Assembly: GCA_029204225.1 (NCBI GenBank)
Contig: CM055100.1
Coordinates: 14,326,538-14,388,537 of the forward strand
Direction of reading: 5' to 3'
DNA: 62,000 bases
Origin: Diphasiastrum complanatum
Lineage: Eukaryota; Streptophyta; Lycopodiopsida; Lycopodiales; Lycopodiaceae
The position numbers and the translations under genes are program-made. The notes beneath the pieces are model-generated. The model ran no database searches and had not been told where the DNA came from. It was given only the letters and a program-made list of their open reading frames with translations. This document shows positions 33,380-47,093 of this stretch, piece by piece; the stretch's first letter is position 1; each line of letters starts with the position of its first letter.

Positions 33380-34264
33380 ATAAAAGTTTTGGTGATCTTG
33401 ATCTTTGTGATCATTATGAGGCAAGAAGATCTCAAGTTTCCATCAAGGAGGAGCAACAACATCAAGGAGGAGTAAGCTTGGAAGGGGTCAACTTCAAGGA
33501 GATTCTATTTTTGGATATGGTGATCATGAATTATTATTAGATTTATTGGATGATCTTCTCAACATTGTACTTGCAAATGATCTATTTATGAAGCCAAAAT
33601 CAGCCCTTGACGTTATGCTTAATATATCGTACTTTTTTTAAGAGTGTGAAAAATGCAAATACTAGCTTGATTAAAACCATATATTATGTAAATAGGGTAA
33701 TTCCACATGTGTGGAGGCTATTCTCGCATGTGAAGGATAGGCCTAGGTAGGCTAGTACCCAATCTTATGAGTAGATAAGATGATCATTTCTCAAGTTTCT
33801 ATAAGTAGGATCTACCTCCTAAAATCTAGGAATTTTGGAGAGGTGCAATTTGACTGGACTAATTACATGGCACCCTCACATGTGTGAAATTAGCTTAGAC
33901 CATGATCACTCTTTGTAAATGCTCCTCATTTTACACCTAGAAAATTGGAGAGTTGAAGATTTTGGATATTTCACTTACAAGCTTGTGTAGATCTTCCATT
34001 TGCATGCATTTCTTTGAGTTCAATGCTTTAATGATAGTTTGTACTTTGTTTTTAGGCCTTTGTTTGTATCGTTTATCTTGTACTTCACACATGTGAAGCT
34101 ATTTTAAACATTTAACATTTGTTTTTTTTGTTGTTCTTGCTTGTTGGTCTACATTGTTTCAATACTAGCATTCAATATTGATGGAGATGAAGGTAGCAAT
34201 GCATCCAATCCCTCTTGTGGATTGATCAGATACAATTAAGGTCCAAAAGTTTTAGTTCTTCACA
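33380..34264 (+). mobile_element. family A copia 3' end remnant with LTR
   Basis: 33380-33644 resembles the 3' internal end of the element at 1484: a decayed frame reads YEARRSQVSIKEEQQHQGG, like YETWRSPISIKKEHHEED there. An LTR-like unit follows at 33645-34264 (620 bp, TGTGAAAAATGC to TTCACA) with four CACATGTG-type palindromes. It is more diverged and shorter than the LTR at 1484. Everything upstream of 33380 is lost. Confidence 0.7.
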
Positions 34265-34644
34265 CTTAATGTCCTAGGCTCCATGTTAGATTTATTATGC
34301 TCAGTCTTAAGCAAATCGTTCAAGTAATGAGCATCTTGAAAACCGAAGGCCGACTACATGTTTTCGAACCTCACATTTTCTACATTTAAGATTTTTTTTG
34401 CCTTAACCATTTTTAGGCACCTTAGCCTTCTTTGCACCTTAGCGAGAAAAGTGACAGAATGGCCAAGTGGCCAGAAAGCCTTAGAAACCATTCTTAAGGC
34501 ACCTTCACCTTTTTTGCCCCTTCGCAAAAAATGCGACAAAGTGGCCAGAATGTCTTAGAAACCATTTTTAAGACACCTTTGGCTTTTTCGATTTTTTTGG
34601 TGCCTTTAGTCTAAAGGCACCTTCGGCATTTTTCGCCTTTTAAT
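34265..34644 (+). repeat. decaying tandem array with TTCGCAAAAAATGCGAC words
   Basis: Units begin at about 34415, 34497, 34571 and 34615 with AGGCACCTT or AGACACCTT, about 82, 74 and 44 bp long, containing TGGCCAGAA and TTAGAAACCATT. Hairpin-forming TTCGC...GCGA words are shared with the 70-bp array in AKR intron 2 (10111-10320). 34265-34414 shows nothing else recognisable. Confidence 0.65.
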
Positions 34645-35209
34645 CTAGTTTTCTAGTCATATGACACATGGCATCAATCTATTGATTGCATGAGCCACAT
34701 CCTTAGGTTAGGTGTCACATCCCATGTGTAGAGGACTGCTCACACATGTGGAATAAGCTGAAGTAGGCGAGTACCAAAAGTGCTCAGAATAGAAAGTTTG
34801 ATTTAAGTGTCAATTTTGCATGATGATTCACCATATGACAAAGCATCCTCACATGTGTGAGATCTGATGCATGATTAGTACCTCAAGCTCCAAGAAATGT
34901 ATGTATAGAGGCATATTTGTCCTTAATCAACATGAAACACCAATCTTGGTTTTGGAAGCAATTTTGTGTCAATCTCTCCATTTGTCTTCATTTGTTTCGA
35001 ATGATTTGAGTTTCTATCATAGTGTACTTTGTTTTCAGGTTGGAGTCCGTACTCTGACAAGTTTTCACACGTGTGAAACCAGCAAGTACATTTATCTTCA
35101 TTAATGATTGGTCTTGTTAGATTTTCATGCCTACAATTGATCTAGATTGATCTAAATCTTGTGAATCATTTAAGGATCCATTCTTGGTCCTATTTTGTAG
35201 ATTTCCACA
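34645..35209 (+). repeat. 5'-truncated 5' LTR, family A
   Basis: Aligns with about 1656-2314 from CTAGTTTTCTAG to TTCCACA, with indels. Contains TTTCACACGTGTGAAA at 35063-35078. The left break abuts the tandem array. Confidence 0.85.
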
Positions 35210-35221
35210 TGGTATCAGAGC
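35210..35221 (+). promoter_or_regulatory. primer binding site
   Basis: TGGTATCAGAGC directly after the LTR end, complementary to initiator tRNA-Met. Confidence 0.92.
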
Positions 35222-35811
35222 CAAGTACAAGAGGATTCTTTGATATTGATGGGGTTGATCCAAAACTAAGCCCAACTTGGCAAGTTTTTGGAAACTAGCT
35301 AGTTTTTGAGTAGCGAGTTGGATTTGATAGGTATCCTCAAAAATTTTGGACCAGAACTTGTTGTGGGATGTAGGAATACTTTTCACACGTGTGAGGCCAT
35401 ACAGGTCCAATTTTGGTTGAGAAAATTCAAAAATTTGTATAATTTGACTCACACACTCAAATTGAGAGACTTTTAGTGCAAAATCAAGCTTTTTCTATAG
35501 AGATTCTATTCCTATGATTTGTTCTTGGATTAGATCAGCCAAAAAAATTAAATTTGAAGCTTGATTCAGGTGCATTAAATGAGTTTCTCTTATTTTTTGA
35601 GTGTATGTTGAAGTTGAGAGAGATATTGCCAAAAATCATAGATTAAGGAGTGCTTTTGCAAGATTGAGACTAGAATCTAAATTTCCATCATTCTAGATTG
35701 GTCCATGAGTGATAGGATTGTCTCTATAAGCTTTCAAATTGCTAGAAGACTTTAGGTTCAGATCTCTTAGAGAAACCATAAGAGTTTCTAGTTCTTTTTC
35801 ACATTCAAAAA

Positions 35812-36958
35812 ATGGCATCAATGGGTGGTTTTTTGCTTGAAGCTAGTGAAAGGCTCACATCCACTAATTATGCTAATTGGATAGTTCGAATGGAGTCTTT
35901 GCTTGTACTCCATGATCTTTATGACATAGTACTTGAGGTGGAAGTAGAACCTCAAAGAGGTGTTGAATTGGTAAAGTACAAAAAGAGATGTAGAGTTGCA
36001 TTACATTGCATAAAAATGAATGTAAGTAATGAACTTTTGAAGGAAATCTCATCTTGTACCACATCCAAAGAGGCATGGGATTCATTAAAAGCAAGTTATG
36101 GATCCAAGAATACTTCAAGGATACTCATGCTTAGGAATCAAATTCTTCAAAGCATGGAAGGAAGTAGTAAAAGTGCCCAAAATTATGTCTTTAGGATCAA
36201 ATCTTTGAATAAGGAGTTGTCTTCTATAGATGATAAGATCAAAGATGATGAGTTAGTTCAAATCATTTTGAATGGATTAGGAGATGATTATTCTATTCTT
36301 GTTCAAACCTTTGCTATTCAAGATACACTTCCTAGTATTAAAAAACTTCAAAGTGTGCTTGTAAGTGAGGAGATCAAGACATGGAGATGGAAAGCAAGGA
36401 TGGAGCATCAAGTTCCAAAGGCAAGAGCAAGAAGGACAAGAAGAAGCTAAAGTGTTTATTTTGTGGGGAAAAGGGACATTTTCCATCCAAGTGCTACAAG
36501 AAAAAGAATGCCCAAGAGAAGGACAATCAAGGCAACCTTGTGCTTGAGGAGGAGGAGGAAGAATGCAATCTATCTTTGATGGTATCCTCACCACAAACAT
36601 CTAATCAAGACACTTGGTGGATTGATAGTGGGGCAAGCTCCCACGTGACTCACCAAAAAGACTACTTTTCTAATCTACTTTCTTACAATAATTCTAAGAG
36701 ATTTATCTTCACTGCAAGTGATCAAGAATGTGAGATTGTAGGTGTTGGATCCCTTCATTTATGTCGAGGATCATCTAAAAAAGTAGATCTAGACAATGTT
36801 CTTTATGTACCTTCAATTACAAAGAACTTGTTGAGTGTAGGACAACTTATGGATAGTGGATTAGATGTACATTTCAAGCATGGAGCATGTTTTATCTTGA
36901 AAGATGAAAAATATGTGGTTTCAAGCAAGGGAGGTTATTCAAATTGGATGCTAATGTG
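35812..36958 (+). pseudogene. copia gag and protease, family A
   Basis: Gag starts MASMGGFLLEASERL at 35812 after a ~590-bp leader and runs 212 codons through a UBN2-type domain. A frameshift near 36380-36400 is followed by a basic linker, zinc knuckle CLFCGEKGHFPSKC, and protease with WWIDSGASSHVTH (active Asp-Ser-Gly intact) and NVLYVPSITKNLLS. The protease frame ends at 36957. Clear orthology of layout to the gag relic at 174. Confidence 0.92.
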
Positions 36959-37935
36959 ATGGTTGGAAGTGTGAACACGGCAAGGGAGGAGCTCACTCAA
37001 GTGGAATTGTGGCACAAAAGGTTAGGCCATCCTAACTTCAAAGCTATGGAGACCATGTTGACAAAGGAGCTAGCAAGTGGACTTCCCAAAACCATATCCA
37101 AGTGTGGCAAGCTTTGTGAAGCTTGTGGACTCTCCAAATCTCATAAGCTACCTTTCAAGAGATCTTTGACAAGATCTAACTCTCCTCTTGACCTTATACA
37201 CTCGGGAGCTCTTATGTATCTCACTTTTATTGATGAGAGATCAAGATACTCTTGGGTTTATCTCTTGTCTAAGAAAAGTGAAGTTTTTGAGTCCTTTGTA
37301 AAGTTCAAAACTCTTGTGGAAAAGCAACTTAATACTAGCTTGAAAGTATTAAGAAGCGATAATGGAGGGGAGTACATCTCCAATAAGATGAAAGAGTTTT
37401 GTGAAACTAATGGCATTAGGAGAGAGTTTTTTTGCACATATACTCCACAACAAATGGAGTAGCTGAGAGAAAGAATAAGACACTATGTGAGTGTGCTAAA
37501 GATTTGAGATTAAAGGCATCCCTTCCTATTTCATTTTGGGGAGAAGCTATTTTATGTGCAAACTTTCTATGCAATAGAATGACTAATAGTGCCATTAAAG
37601 GACTTACACCTTATGAAGTATTGTATGGCAAAAAGCCAAATCCTAGTGATTAGAAAGTTTTTGGATGTACTCGTTATGTACATATACCTTTAGAAATAAG
37701 GAAAAAAGAAGATGCCACTTCATTCAAAGGCATCTTTGTTGGTTATAGTGAAAAGAGTAAAGCTTATAGGATATTTGATCCTATTACCAAGAAAGTTGTT
37801 GTAAGTAGAAATGTACTTTTTGATGAATCTCTCCAAGCCAAAGGAAATTTGACTTCCAACAACACTCAACTTGTCAAGGATCGTGCTATGGCTGAGGAGG
37901 AGCTTCATGAAGATGAAGACCAAGTGGAACTTACT
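36944..37935 (+). pseudogene. copia integrase, family A
   Basis: GAG-pre-integrase and zinc-binding region LWHKRLGHPN with CEAC, then the core. The first catalytic Asp is missing: where HSDxCGP is expected the sequence reads LDLIHSGALMYLTFIDERS, consistent with a deletion of about 15 codons. The second Asp is present in VLRSDNGGEY and the Glu in GVAERKN, but a frameshift separates them near 37440. A TAG interrupts the frame at about 37651 before KVFGCTRYVH; decay continues to 37935. Confidence 0.9.
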
Positions 37936-38048
37936 TAAAGTCCAAGGGTTCCAAGAAGATCAACAAGGACAAGGATTGAGACGGCAAGGCTCACTTATAG
38001 TGACAAAGGGGAGCAAAAGATTCTCAACTACTCAACTCTTATACTTTC

Positions 38049-39587
38049 TTGACTACTATGCTTGAAGAACCAACTAGTTTTGAGGAAGCAAATAAGTCTC
38101 AATATTGGAGGAAAGCTACGCAAGTAGAGTTTGATGCATTAATAGAAAATCAAACTTGGAAGCTTATTGATCTACCTTATGGAAAGAAGCCTCTTACTTG
38201 TAAATGGATATATAGATTGAAATATAATCAAGATGGTTCTATTCATAAGTATAAAGCTAGACTTGTAGCAAAAGGTTTTTTGCAAGTCAAAGGCATAGAT
38301 TATGACGAAACCTTTGCACTTGTTGCAAAGCTTGTAACCATTAGATTAATCATATGTCTTGCTACTTCTTTCAAATGGGAGCTCTTCCAACTTGATGTGA
38401 CAAATGCTTTTTTTAATGGATTCTTGGAAGAGGAAATCTATAGCTTCATCAAAGATGGAGAAGAAGACAAGGTGTGTTTCTTGAAAAAGAGTCTTTATGG
38501 ACTCAAGCAAGCACCAAGAGCATGGTACCCTAGGTTGCATTCTTATCTTATTTCCATTGGATTTATTGTAAGTTCTTATGAACCATCATTGTACTACAAA
38601 TGTAATGTCGGAAAGATCATTATCTTAGTTTTATATGTTGATGACATTATACTCACAGATTATGATCTAGATGACATCAAAGATGTAAAAATTTCCTTGT
38701 CTAGTGAATTTAGAATGGTAGATCTAGGACTTCTTAAAGTTATACTTGGAATAGAAGTCACTAAAAGTGATGATTTTACTTTCATATGTCAATCTAAGTG
38801 TGCTAGATCAATCTTAGCAAAATTTGGCATGATTGATTGTAAAGGAGTTGAAACTCCCATGGAACTAAGTGTAAAAGTTTCTAAGGAAAGTGATGAAGCA
38901 TCCTTTGAGGACATCACTGCTTATTGGTTCCTTGATATACTTAACCATCACTAGACCAGATCTTAGTTTTTGTGTTGGCAAATTGAGTCAATACATGCAA
39001 AGTCCATTAATATATCATTGAAAAAGTGCCAAAAGGGTGTTAAGATACATCTTGGCTACAAAAGACTTTGGCATAGTTTATGAAAGGACTAATATTTGTT
39101 TAAGAGCATATTCGGACTTAAGTTTTGCAAGTGACAAGATGGATAGAAGATCCATAAGTGCATTTGCTACATAAGTGGAGGAGCTATATCTTGGCTTTCC
39201 AAAAAGCAAGATACCATCTCTCTTTCATCAACAGAATCCAAGTATAAAGCTATGACAACAACAACAAAGGAGGTTATTTGGCTTAAAAGGCTTTTGGAGG
39301 AGCTTCATGTGATCAAGGATGAAGACATTCCATGCATATATTGTGACAATCAAGCAGCTCAACAACTTGCAAACAATCCAATCTTCCATGCTCGAACAAA
39401 GCACATTGAGATTTCACATCATTTCGTAAGGGATAAAGTGCAAGAAAAGGAGATCAAGCTTATTCATGTTTCATCATCAGATTGCATTGCTGATATACTC
39501 ACCAAGGCATTTTCTAAAGATCCATTTGTAAAATTAAGATTGGATCTTGGAGTTATAGATAGATCTATGCTAGATTTACCAAGCTAG
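38049..39587 (+). pseudogene. copia reverse transcriptase and RNase H, family A
   Basis: RT frame 38049-38954 contains SFEEANKSQYWRKATQVE, YKARLVAKG, FQLDVTNAFFNG, SLYGLKQAPRAWY and the catalytic LYVDDIIL (YVDD intact). The frame is then broken; RNase H pieces follow with RPDLSF, a TGA within the SPLIYH region, DLSFASDKMDRRS and, in the last frame 39252-39587, IYCDNQAAQQLANNP, ARTKHIEISHHF and DILTKAFS. It ends at a natural stop just before the polypurine tract. Confidence 0.93.
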
Positions 39588-39600
39588 ATTTTTGAGGAGG
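39588..39600 (+). promoter_or_regulatory. polypurine tract, family A element
   Basis: TTTTTGAGGAGGAG followed by TGTG, matching the context before the 3' LTR at 5912. After TGTGGAAATG the sequence no longer resembles the LTR, so the 3' LTR is lost. Confidence 0.7.
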
Positions 39601-39804
39601 AGTGTGGAAATGATCTTGTGTGGAATAGAAGGCTTCGTCTGAATCATACGAGCTAACATGGTAGTCTGTAATCTCGAGATGTTGGCCCAGTGTTAGGAGA
39701 GTACACCATGTCTCTGATGCATATAAGGCTGTGGCGGTGACAATGGTATCAAAAAGTCTAAACTTACTTGGAGCATCCCGAATAAACTTCCTGAAACAAA
39801 ATTT

Positions 39805-39966
<162 letters not shown>

Positions 39967-39970
39967 GTTT

Positions 39971-40298
39971 TGGAAACCACTATTTCAGAAAAGATGAGAA
40001 TCAGCCATTGGATAATCATTGCACAAGCGATGAAAATTTGGAGAGCATTGATAAGTTAAGTATTTACCTCCTGGTAACATTGAACAACAATGATAGATGA
40101 GATTTGTGCCAATGTTGATGTTGAAACGTGCGTTGGTAAACCACTACTTCAGAAAAGATGAGAATCAGCCATTGGCAAATTATTGCACAAGTAATAAAAT
40201 TTTTGGAGAGCATTGATAAGTTAAGTACTTATTTTTTGGTAACATTAAACAACATTGATAAATGAAATTTATGCCAATGCTGATGTAGAAGTGGACTT
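39971..40298 (+). repeat. 164-bp tandem duplication
   Basis: Copies at 39971-40134 and 40135-40298 share AACCACTA[T/C]TTCAGAAAAG, TTGGAGAGCATTGATAAGTT and GTGCCAATG-type ends, with modest divergence. No coding frame. Confidence 0.88.
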
Positions 40299-40441
40299 CA
40301 CTCTTTAAAGATTTCCATATTTGCTGATTTTGTCTGCTTTTCTTTGAGAAACATGTCACTTTTTTAGTAGCTTTGTTGTTTCATAGAGTTTGTTGTAAAG
40401 AACATTAAACCATCATGTAGTGGATCTAATTGAGAGAGATC

Positions 40442-40996
<555 letters not shown>

Positions 40997-41008
40997 TGGT
41001 ATCAGAGC
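40997..41008 (+). promoter_or_regulatory. primer binding site
   Basis: TGGTATCAGAGC immediately after the 5' LTR, complementary to initiator tRNA-Met. Confidence 0.93.
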
Positions 41009-41709
41009 TACTGGATCTGCAGCAAGCTTGTTTGTTGGCGCCCTACCAGAAGAGGAGCTTCTCTGCTTTTTGTTGTGAAATTTCAGCATCTAGCTGATCT
41101 TTTCAAGTGGAGTTTGGATCAGCTTTTTTGTCTCATTTCAGGTTGAAGGAGGGCGGCCATCAGAGATCTTGGAGGAGCAATTTTTGGCACCCAAAAATTA
41201 GAATCTCAAATCTGATTTTTATGCAACTAGATTTCAGCAAGTTTTGCTTGGAGGAGGGCGCCCAAAAATCTGCTACTGATTTTTGGTTGTGGTGTCTCCT
41301 TATCTTGCTGTTTTTGTTTTTAGGTTTGCATTTGTGTAGGAGGGCGCCCAAAATTCAGCAAACCCTATTCAGGGTTAGGTCAATTTGTGGCTGGAAATTT
41401 GCAGATTCTCAGCAAGTAGTAGGGCGTTTTCAACAGCCCTATTGGAGAGTGTGTTGAGCACACTATTTGGCTTTGTAATTGGGTTTCGGTGTAGGCTTCA
41501 ATCAAAGCTAACCTAATTTTCAAGAAGCTGGTTTTTTTGTGCAGAAAAATAGCCATCTATCCATTATCTTTTGGGCATTTTGGTTGCAAATTGAAAGACT
41601 TCTTGTGCTCCTACTTTCAGCTCTTTGTTTGCAGCAAATTTTTGAGTAGATTTGGTTGTGGAAAGGCTCTCTTTCCTATCTACTACAAGCTGAAATTTTG
41701 TTGGAGGTA

Positions 41710-42590
41710 ATGGCTAAAGAATTGGAAGCTATCGGTTCTTTGTTTAGTGAAGATCGGTTGGATGGCACAAACTACTTCTTGTGGAGTTCCATGATGAAAA
41801 ATCTTCTCATAGCGAAAGGGCTGTGGGATTTGGTCAATGGTGATGAGGAAAGGCCTCCGTCTTTGGCATCTCCTACACCTCGTGGATTATCATCTTCTAC
41901 ATCTTCGGAAGAACAAAAGAAGTGGGAGAGAAGGGATGCACAAGCACATTCTATGGCTACTTTTGCTGTGAAAAGATCTACCTTACCTCATATTAGGTCT
42001 TGTAAGACATCTAAAAGTGCGTGGGATACACTTTATACTATGTATAGAGTCAAAAATCCAGCAAAAGTGGTGTATCTTAGAAATCAGCTTTCTTTGTTGA
42101 AGATGCAAGAAGGGGATCAAGTGACCAATTACTTGACGAAGATCAAGGATCTTCGTGAGGAGCTTCTCAATATTGATGAGATAATTGAGGATGCTCAATT
42201 TGTTTGCATTACTCTCAACTCATTACCTTCATCGTATCTTCCATTTGTTTCATCTTTGAGTATCTCTCTTAGGGGACAACAACTCTCCTTTGATGAACTT
42301 GTTGGGCTGCTTCTTTAAGAGGGACAAACGAGGCAAAACTTTGCGGGTGACACTCAACAAGATCAAGCTTTTTTCACCAAAGGCAAGTCAAAAGGAAAGG
42401 GGGATCCTCCTTCCAAGGATGAGCAAAAGCTCATTGGAGGTCAAAATGTCAACACTCAAAAGAAGAAAGGGAAGTGCCATTATTGCAAAAGGTATGGGCA
42501 CTTCATCAAGGATTGTAAGAAGAAGCTTGTGAAAGAGGAGAGTAAAGGAATTGAGTGCTTCACTTGCTACTTTGGAGCAAGAGCTTGAAG
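41710..42590 (+). pseudogene. copia gag, family B
   Basis: Starts MAKELEAIGSLFSEDRLDG with the LDGTNYFLW motif and a UBN2-type domain; a TAA at 42316 replaces what is usually a Gln codon. The frame continues with a basic stretch and a zinc knuckle CHYCKRYGHFIKDC, then stops near 42588. The leader from the PBS to the start (about 700 bp) contains GGCGCCC-type words and no frame. Confidence 0.92.
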
Positions 42591-43958
42591 CTAGTGGTGA
42601 TCTCTTCAACCAAGACTATGCTTTTGTGTTTAAAATTGCTTCTACTAATATTGCTCTTATTCTATTCATGAAATTGAAAATTGTAGCCATCATTTTGCCT
42701 AATGGTAAAGAAAAGTACATTAAGAATGTGCTTTATGTTCCGGGAATCAAGAAGAATCTTCTTTCGGTTTCAACTATGTTGAAGCAAAGACTAGTTGTTG
42801 AGTTCAAAGAAGATAAGGGTCTTGTCAAGGATCCTAAAAGATCACTCTTGATTATTGTTTCGGGAACAATTCATGCTGGCTTATTCATTATGGATACCTA
42901 TGAGCGACGAATTCCCTCTACATGTTTTGTTGCTTCTACATCACAATCATTGGAGTTGGCTAAATTGTGGCATGCAAGGTTTGGGCATCTCAACTTTGCA
43001 AGTTTGAAGAAGCTGGAGACATTTAATATGGTACAAGACATCCCTACTATTGAGCAGCCGAAAGGGCATGTATTCAAAGGAAATAAGGGTTCTTGATAAA
43101 TTTGATTTGGTTCGTAGTGATGTTTGTGGTCCAATGAGGACCGAATCCATTGGAAAGTGCATCTATTTTGTGACTTTTATTGATGACTTTTCCCGTTCTA
43201 CATGGATCTATCCTATGAAGGCTAAATCGGAAGTTTTTCAATGTTTCAAAGACTTTCTAGCAATGGTGGAAAATCAATTTGGGCATTCTTTGAAGACCCT
43301 ACGCAACAATCGAGGAGGGGAATACATTAAGAATATGTTTGGTGCATTTTTTTGAGAAAAGGGAATTCTACATCAAATGACAACTCCCTATACGCCTCAA
43401 CAAAATGGTGTTGCCGAGCGAAAGAATCGCACACTTATGGAGATGGCCCATTGCATGCTCAAAGCAAAGGGGCAGCCTCATAAGTTTTGGGCTGAAGCGG
43501 TTATAACGGCAACATATATAAGCAATCGTTGTCCTACTAAAGCATTGAAAGTATTAACTCCTTATGAAGTTTGGTATGGAAAGAAGCCTACAATCTCTCA
43601 CTTTCGCATTTTTGGTTGTATGACGGCTTATACTTTTGTTCCAAATAAAATTCATGCAAAGCTTGAGGATAAAGGAGTTAAATGCATTTTCGTTGGCTAT
43701 AGTAGTGAAAGCAAAGGCTATAGGCTATTCAATTTGAGCACTAACAAGATTATTGTTAGTCGTGATGTGCATTTTGATGAAAAGAATTCATTGGATGTGG
43801 CCCCAACTCATATCTTGAAGGGAGACAGCCCACATAGTGTGAATGTTGAAGTTTTTTTAGATTTGGTACCATCTTCTATTGCTGGAGATAAGGGGCAGCA
43901 ATTAACCAGTTTTGACCTGCACAACAAATCATCAAGTTTAGAGCCTAATGTTCATCAA
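42551..43958 (+). pseudogene. copia protease remnant and integrase, family B
   Basis: The protease active-site region is deleted: no DSG motif occurs between the knuckle and YIKNVLYVPGIKKNLLS. GAG-pre-integrase LWHARFGHLNF is present, but the following Cys pair is gone and the frame ends at 43096. The core then shows VRSDVCGPM (first Asp kept), LRNNRGGEY where SDN is expected (second Asp changed to Asn), a TGA at about 43354, and PYTPQQNGVAERKNRT (Glu kept) with the downstream FVGYSSESKGYRLF. Confidence 0.92.
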
Positions 43959-44018
43959 TAATCGCCCATTGTTGCTCATAATCAACCTGCAGGAACTGTT
44001 GGACAGCAAGGACCAGTT

Positions 44019-45787
44019 TTGGAAGATCTTGGACATCCAAGTGCAATGTCGGAGGATCTTGAACATCAAATTGTAAGAAGAGACATGGCTATTGGACAGC
44101 CCAAAACAGTCCTACGGTGGCTGTTGTCGACTTTGCGGGACAACAAAGTAAGTTCATTTTATGATGGAAAGACACGTGCCTCTACAAAATCAGTGAATTA
44201 TGCTGATTTTTCAAATTTTGCTCTTACATCTCATGGAGATGTTGCAGAAGAACCTGTTTTCTATGAGCAGGCCAAGGGAGTAAAATGTTGGGAGGATGCG
44301 ATGCAAGATGAGTATGACTCACTTATGAAACCAGATTTGGGTTCTTGTTGATCTTCCTCATGGGAAGAAGGTAGTTGGTTTTAAATGGGTATACAAAATC
44401 AAGTATAAGGCAGATGGTACCATTGAAAGGTACAAGACAAGGCTCATTGCCAAAGGCTATGCTCAGCAAAAGGGGATTGATTACGAGGAGACTTTTCCTC
44501 CTACTCCTCAGATGACTACCGTGAGGGTAGTAACCTCTTTGGCTGCCCACTTTGGTTGGCGTTTGCGGCAACTTGACATAAAGACAACATTCCTCAATGG
44601 TGATCTCAATGAGGAAGTGTACCTTCAACAACCTGCTAGTTTTTTGGTTGAAGGCCAAGAAGATAAAGTTTATCTTCTCAAGAAGGCACTTTATGGACTG
44701 AAGCAAGCTCCGAGGATGTGGTATCAAAAGATACATGCCTACTTTTGTGATCGAGGGTTTACTAATAGTCCTAGCGAATCTACTCTTTATGTCAGCATAC
44801 TTCAGATTATATCATCATTATTTTGTTTTATGTTGATGATATTATTATTACGGGAAGTAATGAGCAGCAGATTGATGCCGTAATACTTGTTCTTGGTATG
44901 GTTTTTGAAACCTCAGATTTAGGCCTATTGCACTTTTATCTTGCTCTTGAATTTGTACAAGAAGGGGCTGGAATTTTCATCTCTCAAGAACACTACATTG
45001 GGCAGATTTTGAAGCAGTTCAAGATGGAAGATTGCAAGCGGTTGCTACACCTATGGAGACATGTCTGAAATTAAGTAGTCAAGGTGATGGTGAATCATTT
45101 GACACTACTTTATATTGTCAAGCTATTGGCTGTCTTATTTACCTATGTAATTCAAGACTGGACATTTCTTATAGTGTCTCACTCATGAGTCAATTTATGC
45201 ATGCCCCGCTGACATCACATTGGAAAGCGTTGAAGAGGATCTTTCGATATCTTGAAGGAACAAGAAGTCATGGACTGGTTTTTCCTACTTGTGATGATGC
45301 ATGTTTGGTTGGTTTTAGTGACTCGGGTTGTGGTGGAGATCAAGACACTAGACGCTCTATAAGTGGACATTGCTTTTTCTATGAAAATTCTGCAATTTCG
45401 TGGTCAAGTAAAACTCAGCCCACTGTTGCTACTTCTTCTAGTGAGGCGGAATATAGAGCAATATTTTAAGCCACAACATAGTGTTTATGGCTGAGAAGGC
45501 TACTTGTTGACATGAAGTTTGGCGAGCCCTCAGCCACTCTTATCTTGAGTGATAGTCAAAGTGCTATTGCCATTGCATGGAATCCTGTTTTTCATGCAAG
45601 GATGAAGCACATCGAGATCCATTATCACTTTGTTCGGGAGAGACTTCATGATGGCGACATTTTACTTGAATATTGTCCTACGGTGGATAATATTGCGGAC
45701 CTCTTCACTAAGGCGTTGCCTAGAGTCAGATTTGAAGCTTTATGCAAAGCTTTAAATTTGACACCATGTGTTGGTTTTGTTACATAG
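44019..45787 (+). pseudogene. copia reverse transcriptase and RNase H, family B
   Basis: RT pieces over several frames: WEDAMQDEYDSL, VGFKWVYKIKYKADG, YKTRLIAKGYAQ, LYGLKQAPRMWY and FYVDDIIITG (YVDD intact, in a new frame from 44823). Frame changes lie near 44335, 44800 and 45040. RNase H follows: CLIYLCNSRLDISYSVS, GFSDSGCGGDQDTRRS, ISWSSKTQPTVATSSSEAEY, then stops near 45470 and the final frame with ARMKHIEIHYHFVRE and NIADLFTKALPR. Complete in content, broken in frame. Confidence 0.93.
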
Positions 45788-45812
45788 TGAAGATTTCAGT
45801 TTTTGCATTGTC

Positions 45813-45824
45813 ATTTAAGGAGGG
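45813..45824 (+). promoter_or_regulatory. polypurine tract, family B
   Basis: ATTTAAGGAGGG immediately before the 3' LTR TGTTAGAAAC. Confidence 0.8.
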
Positions 45825-46881
<1,057 letters not shown>

Positions 46882-47093
46882 CCACGTTCCAAAACACAAT
46901 CCGGAACATGTTTAGGGTTTCCCATAATGCAATTTTTTTTTTTCTTTCTTTGGTGCCAATATGGGTATCGAATTAGAGACGTTTTTAGGAGAAATTCACT
47001 TATTTATGTATTATGTCAAATGAAGTCACATGGAACCGTATTGAACGACAACAAATCGACAAGAATTATGAAGATAAGCACCCATCTCAAAGT
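46882..47093 (+). repeat. dispersed repeat, copy 2
   Basis: Same-orientation relative of 11262-11485, sharing the TTAGGGTTTCC region and TCACATGGAACCGTATTGAA. Copy 1 is in AKR intron 2. Confidence 0.65.

Larger units (their letters stand above)
34645..39603 (+). mobile_element. copia family A element, decayed gag-pol
   Basis: 5' LTR lacking its first ~170 bp, intact PBS, leader, gag-protease-integrase-RT-RNase H in the order typical of Ty1/copia, and a polypurine tract. The 3' LTR is cut off after its first few bases. It is the coding relative of the non-autonomous element at 1484, sharing LTR, leader and polypurine context. Several stops and frameshifts and loss of an integrase active-site residue show it is defective. 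Confidence 0.9.
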
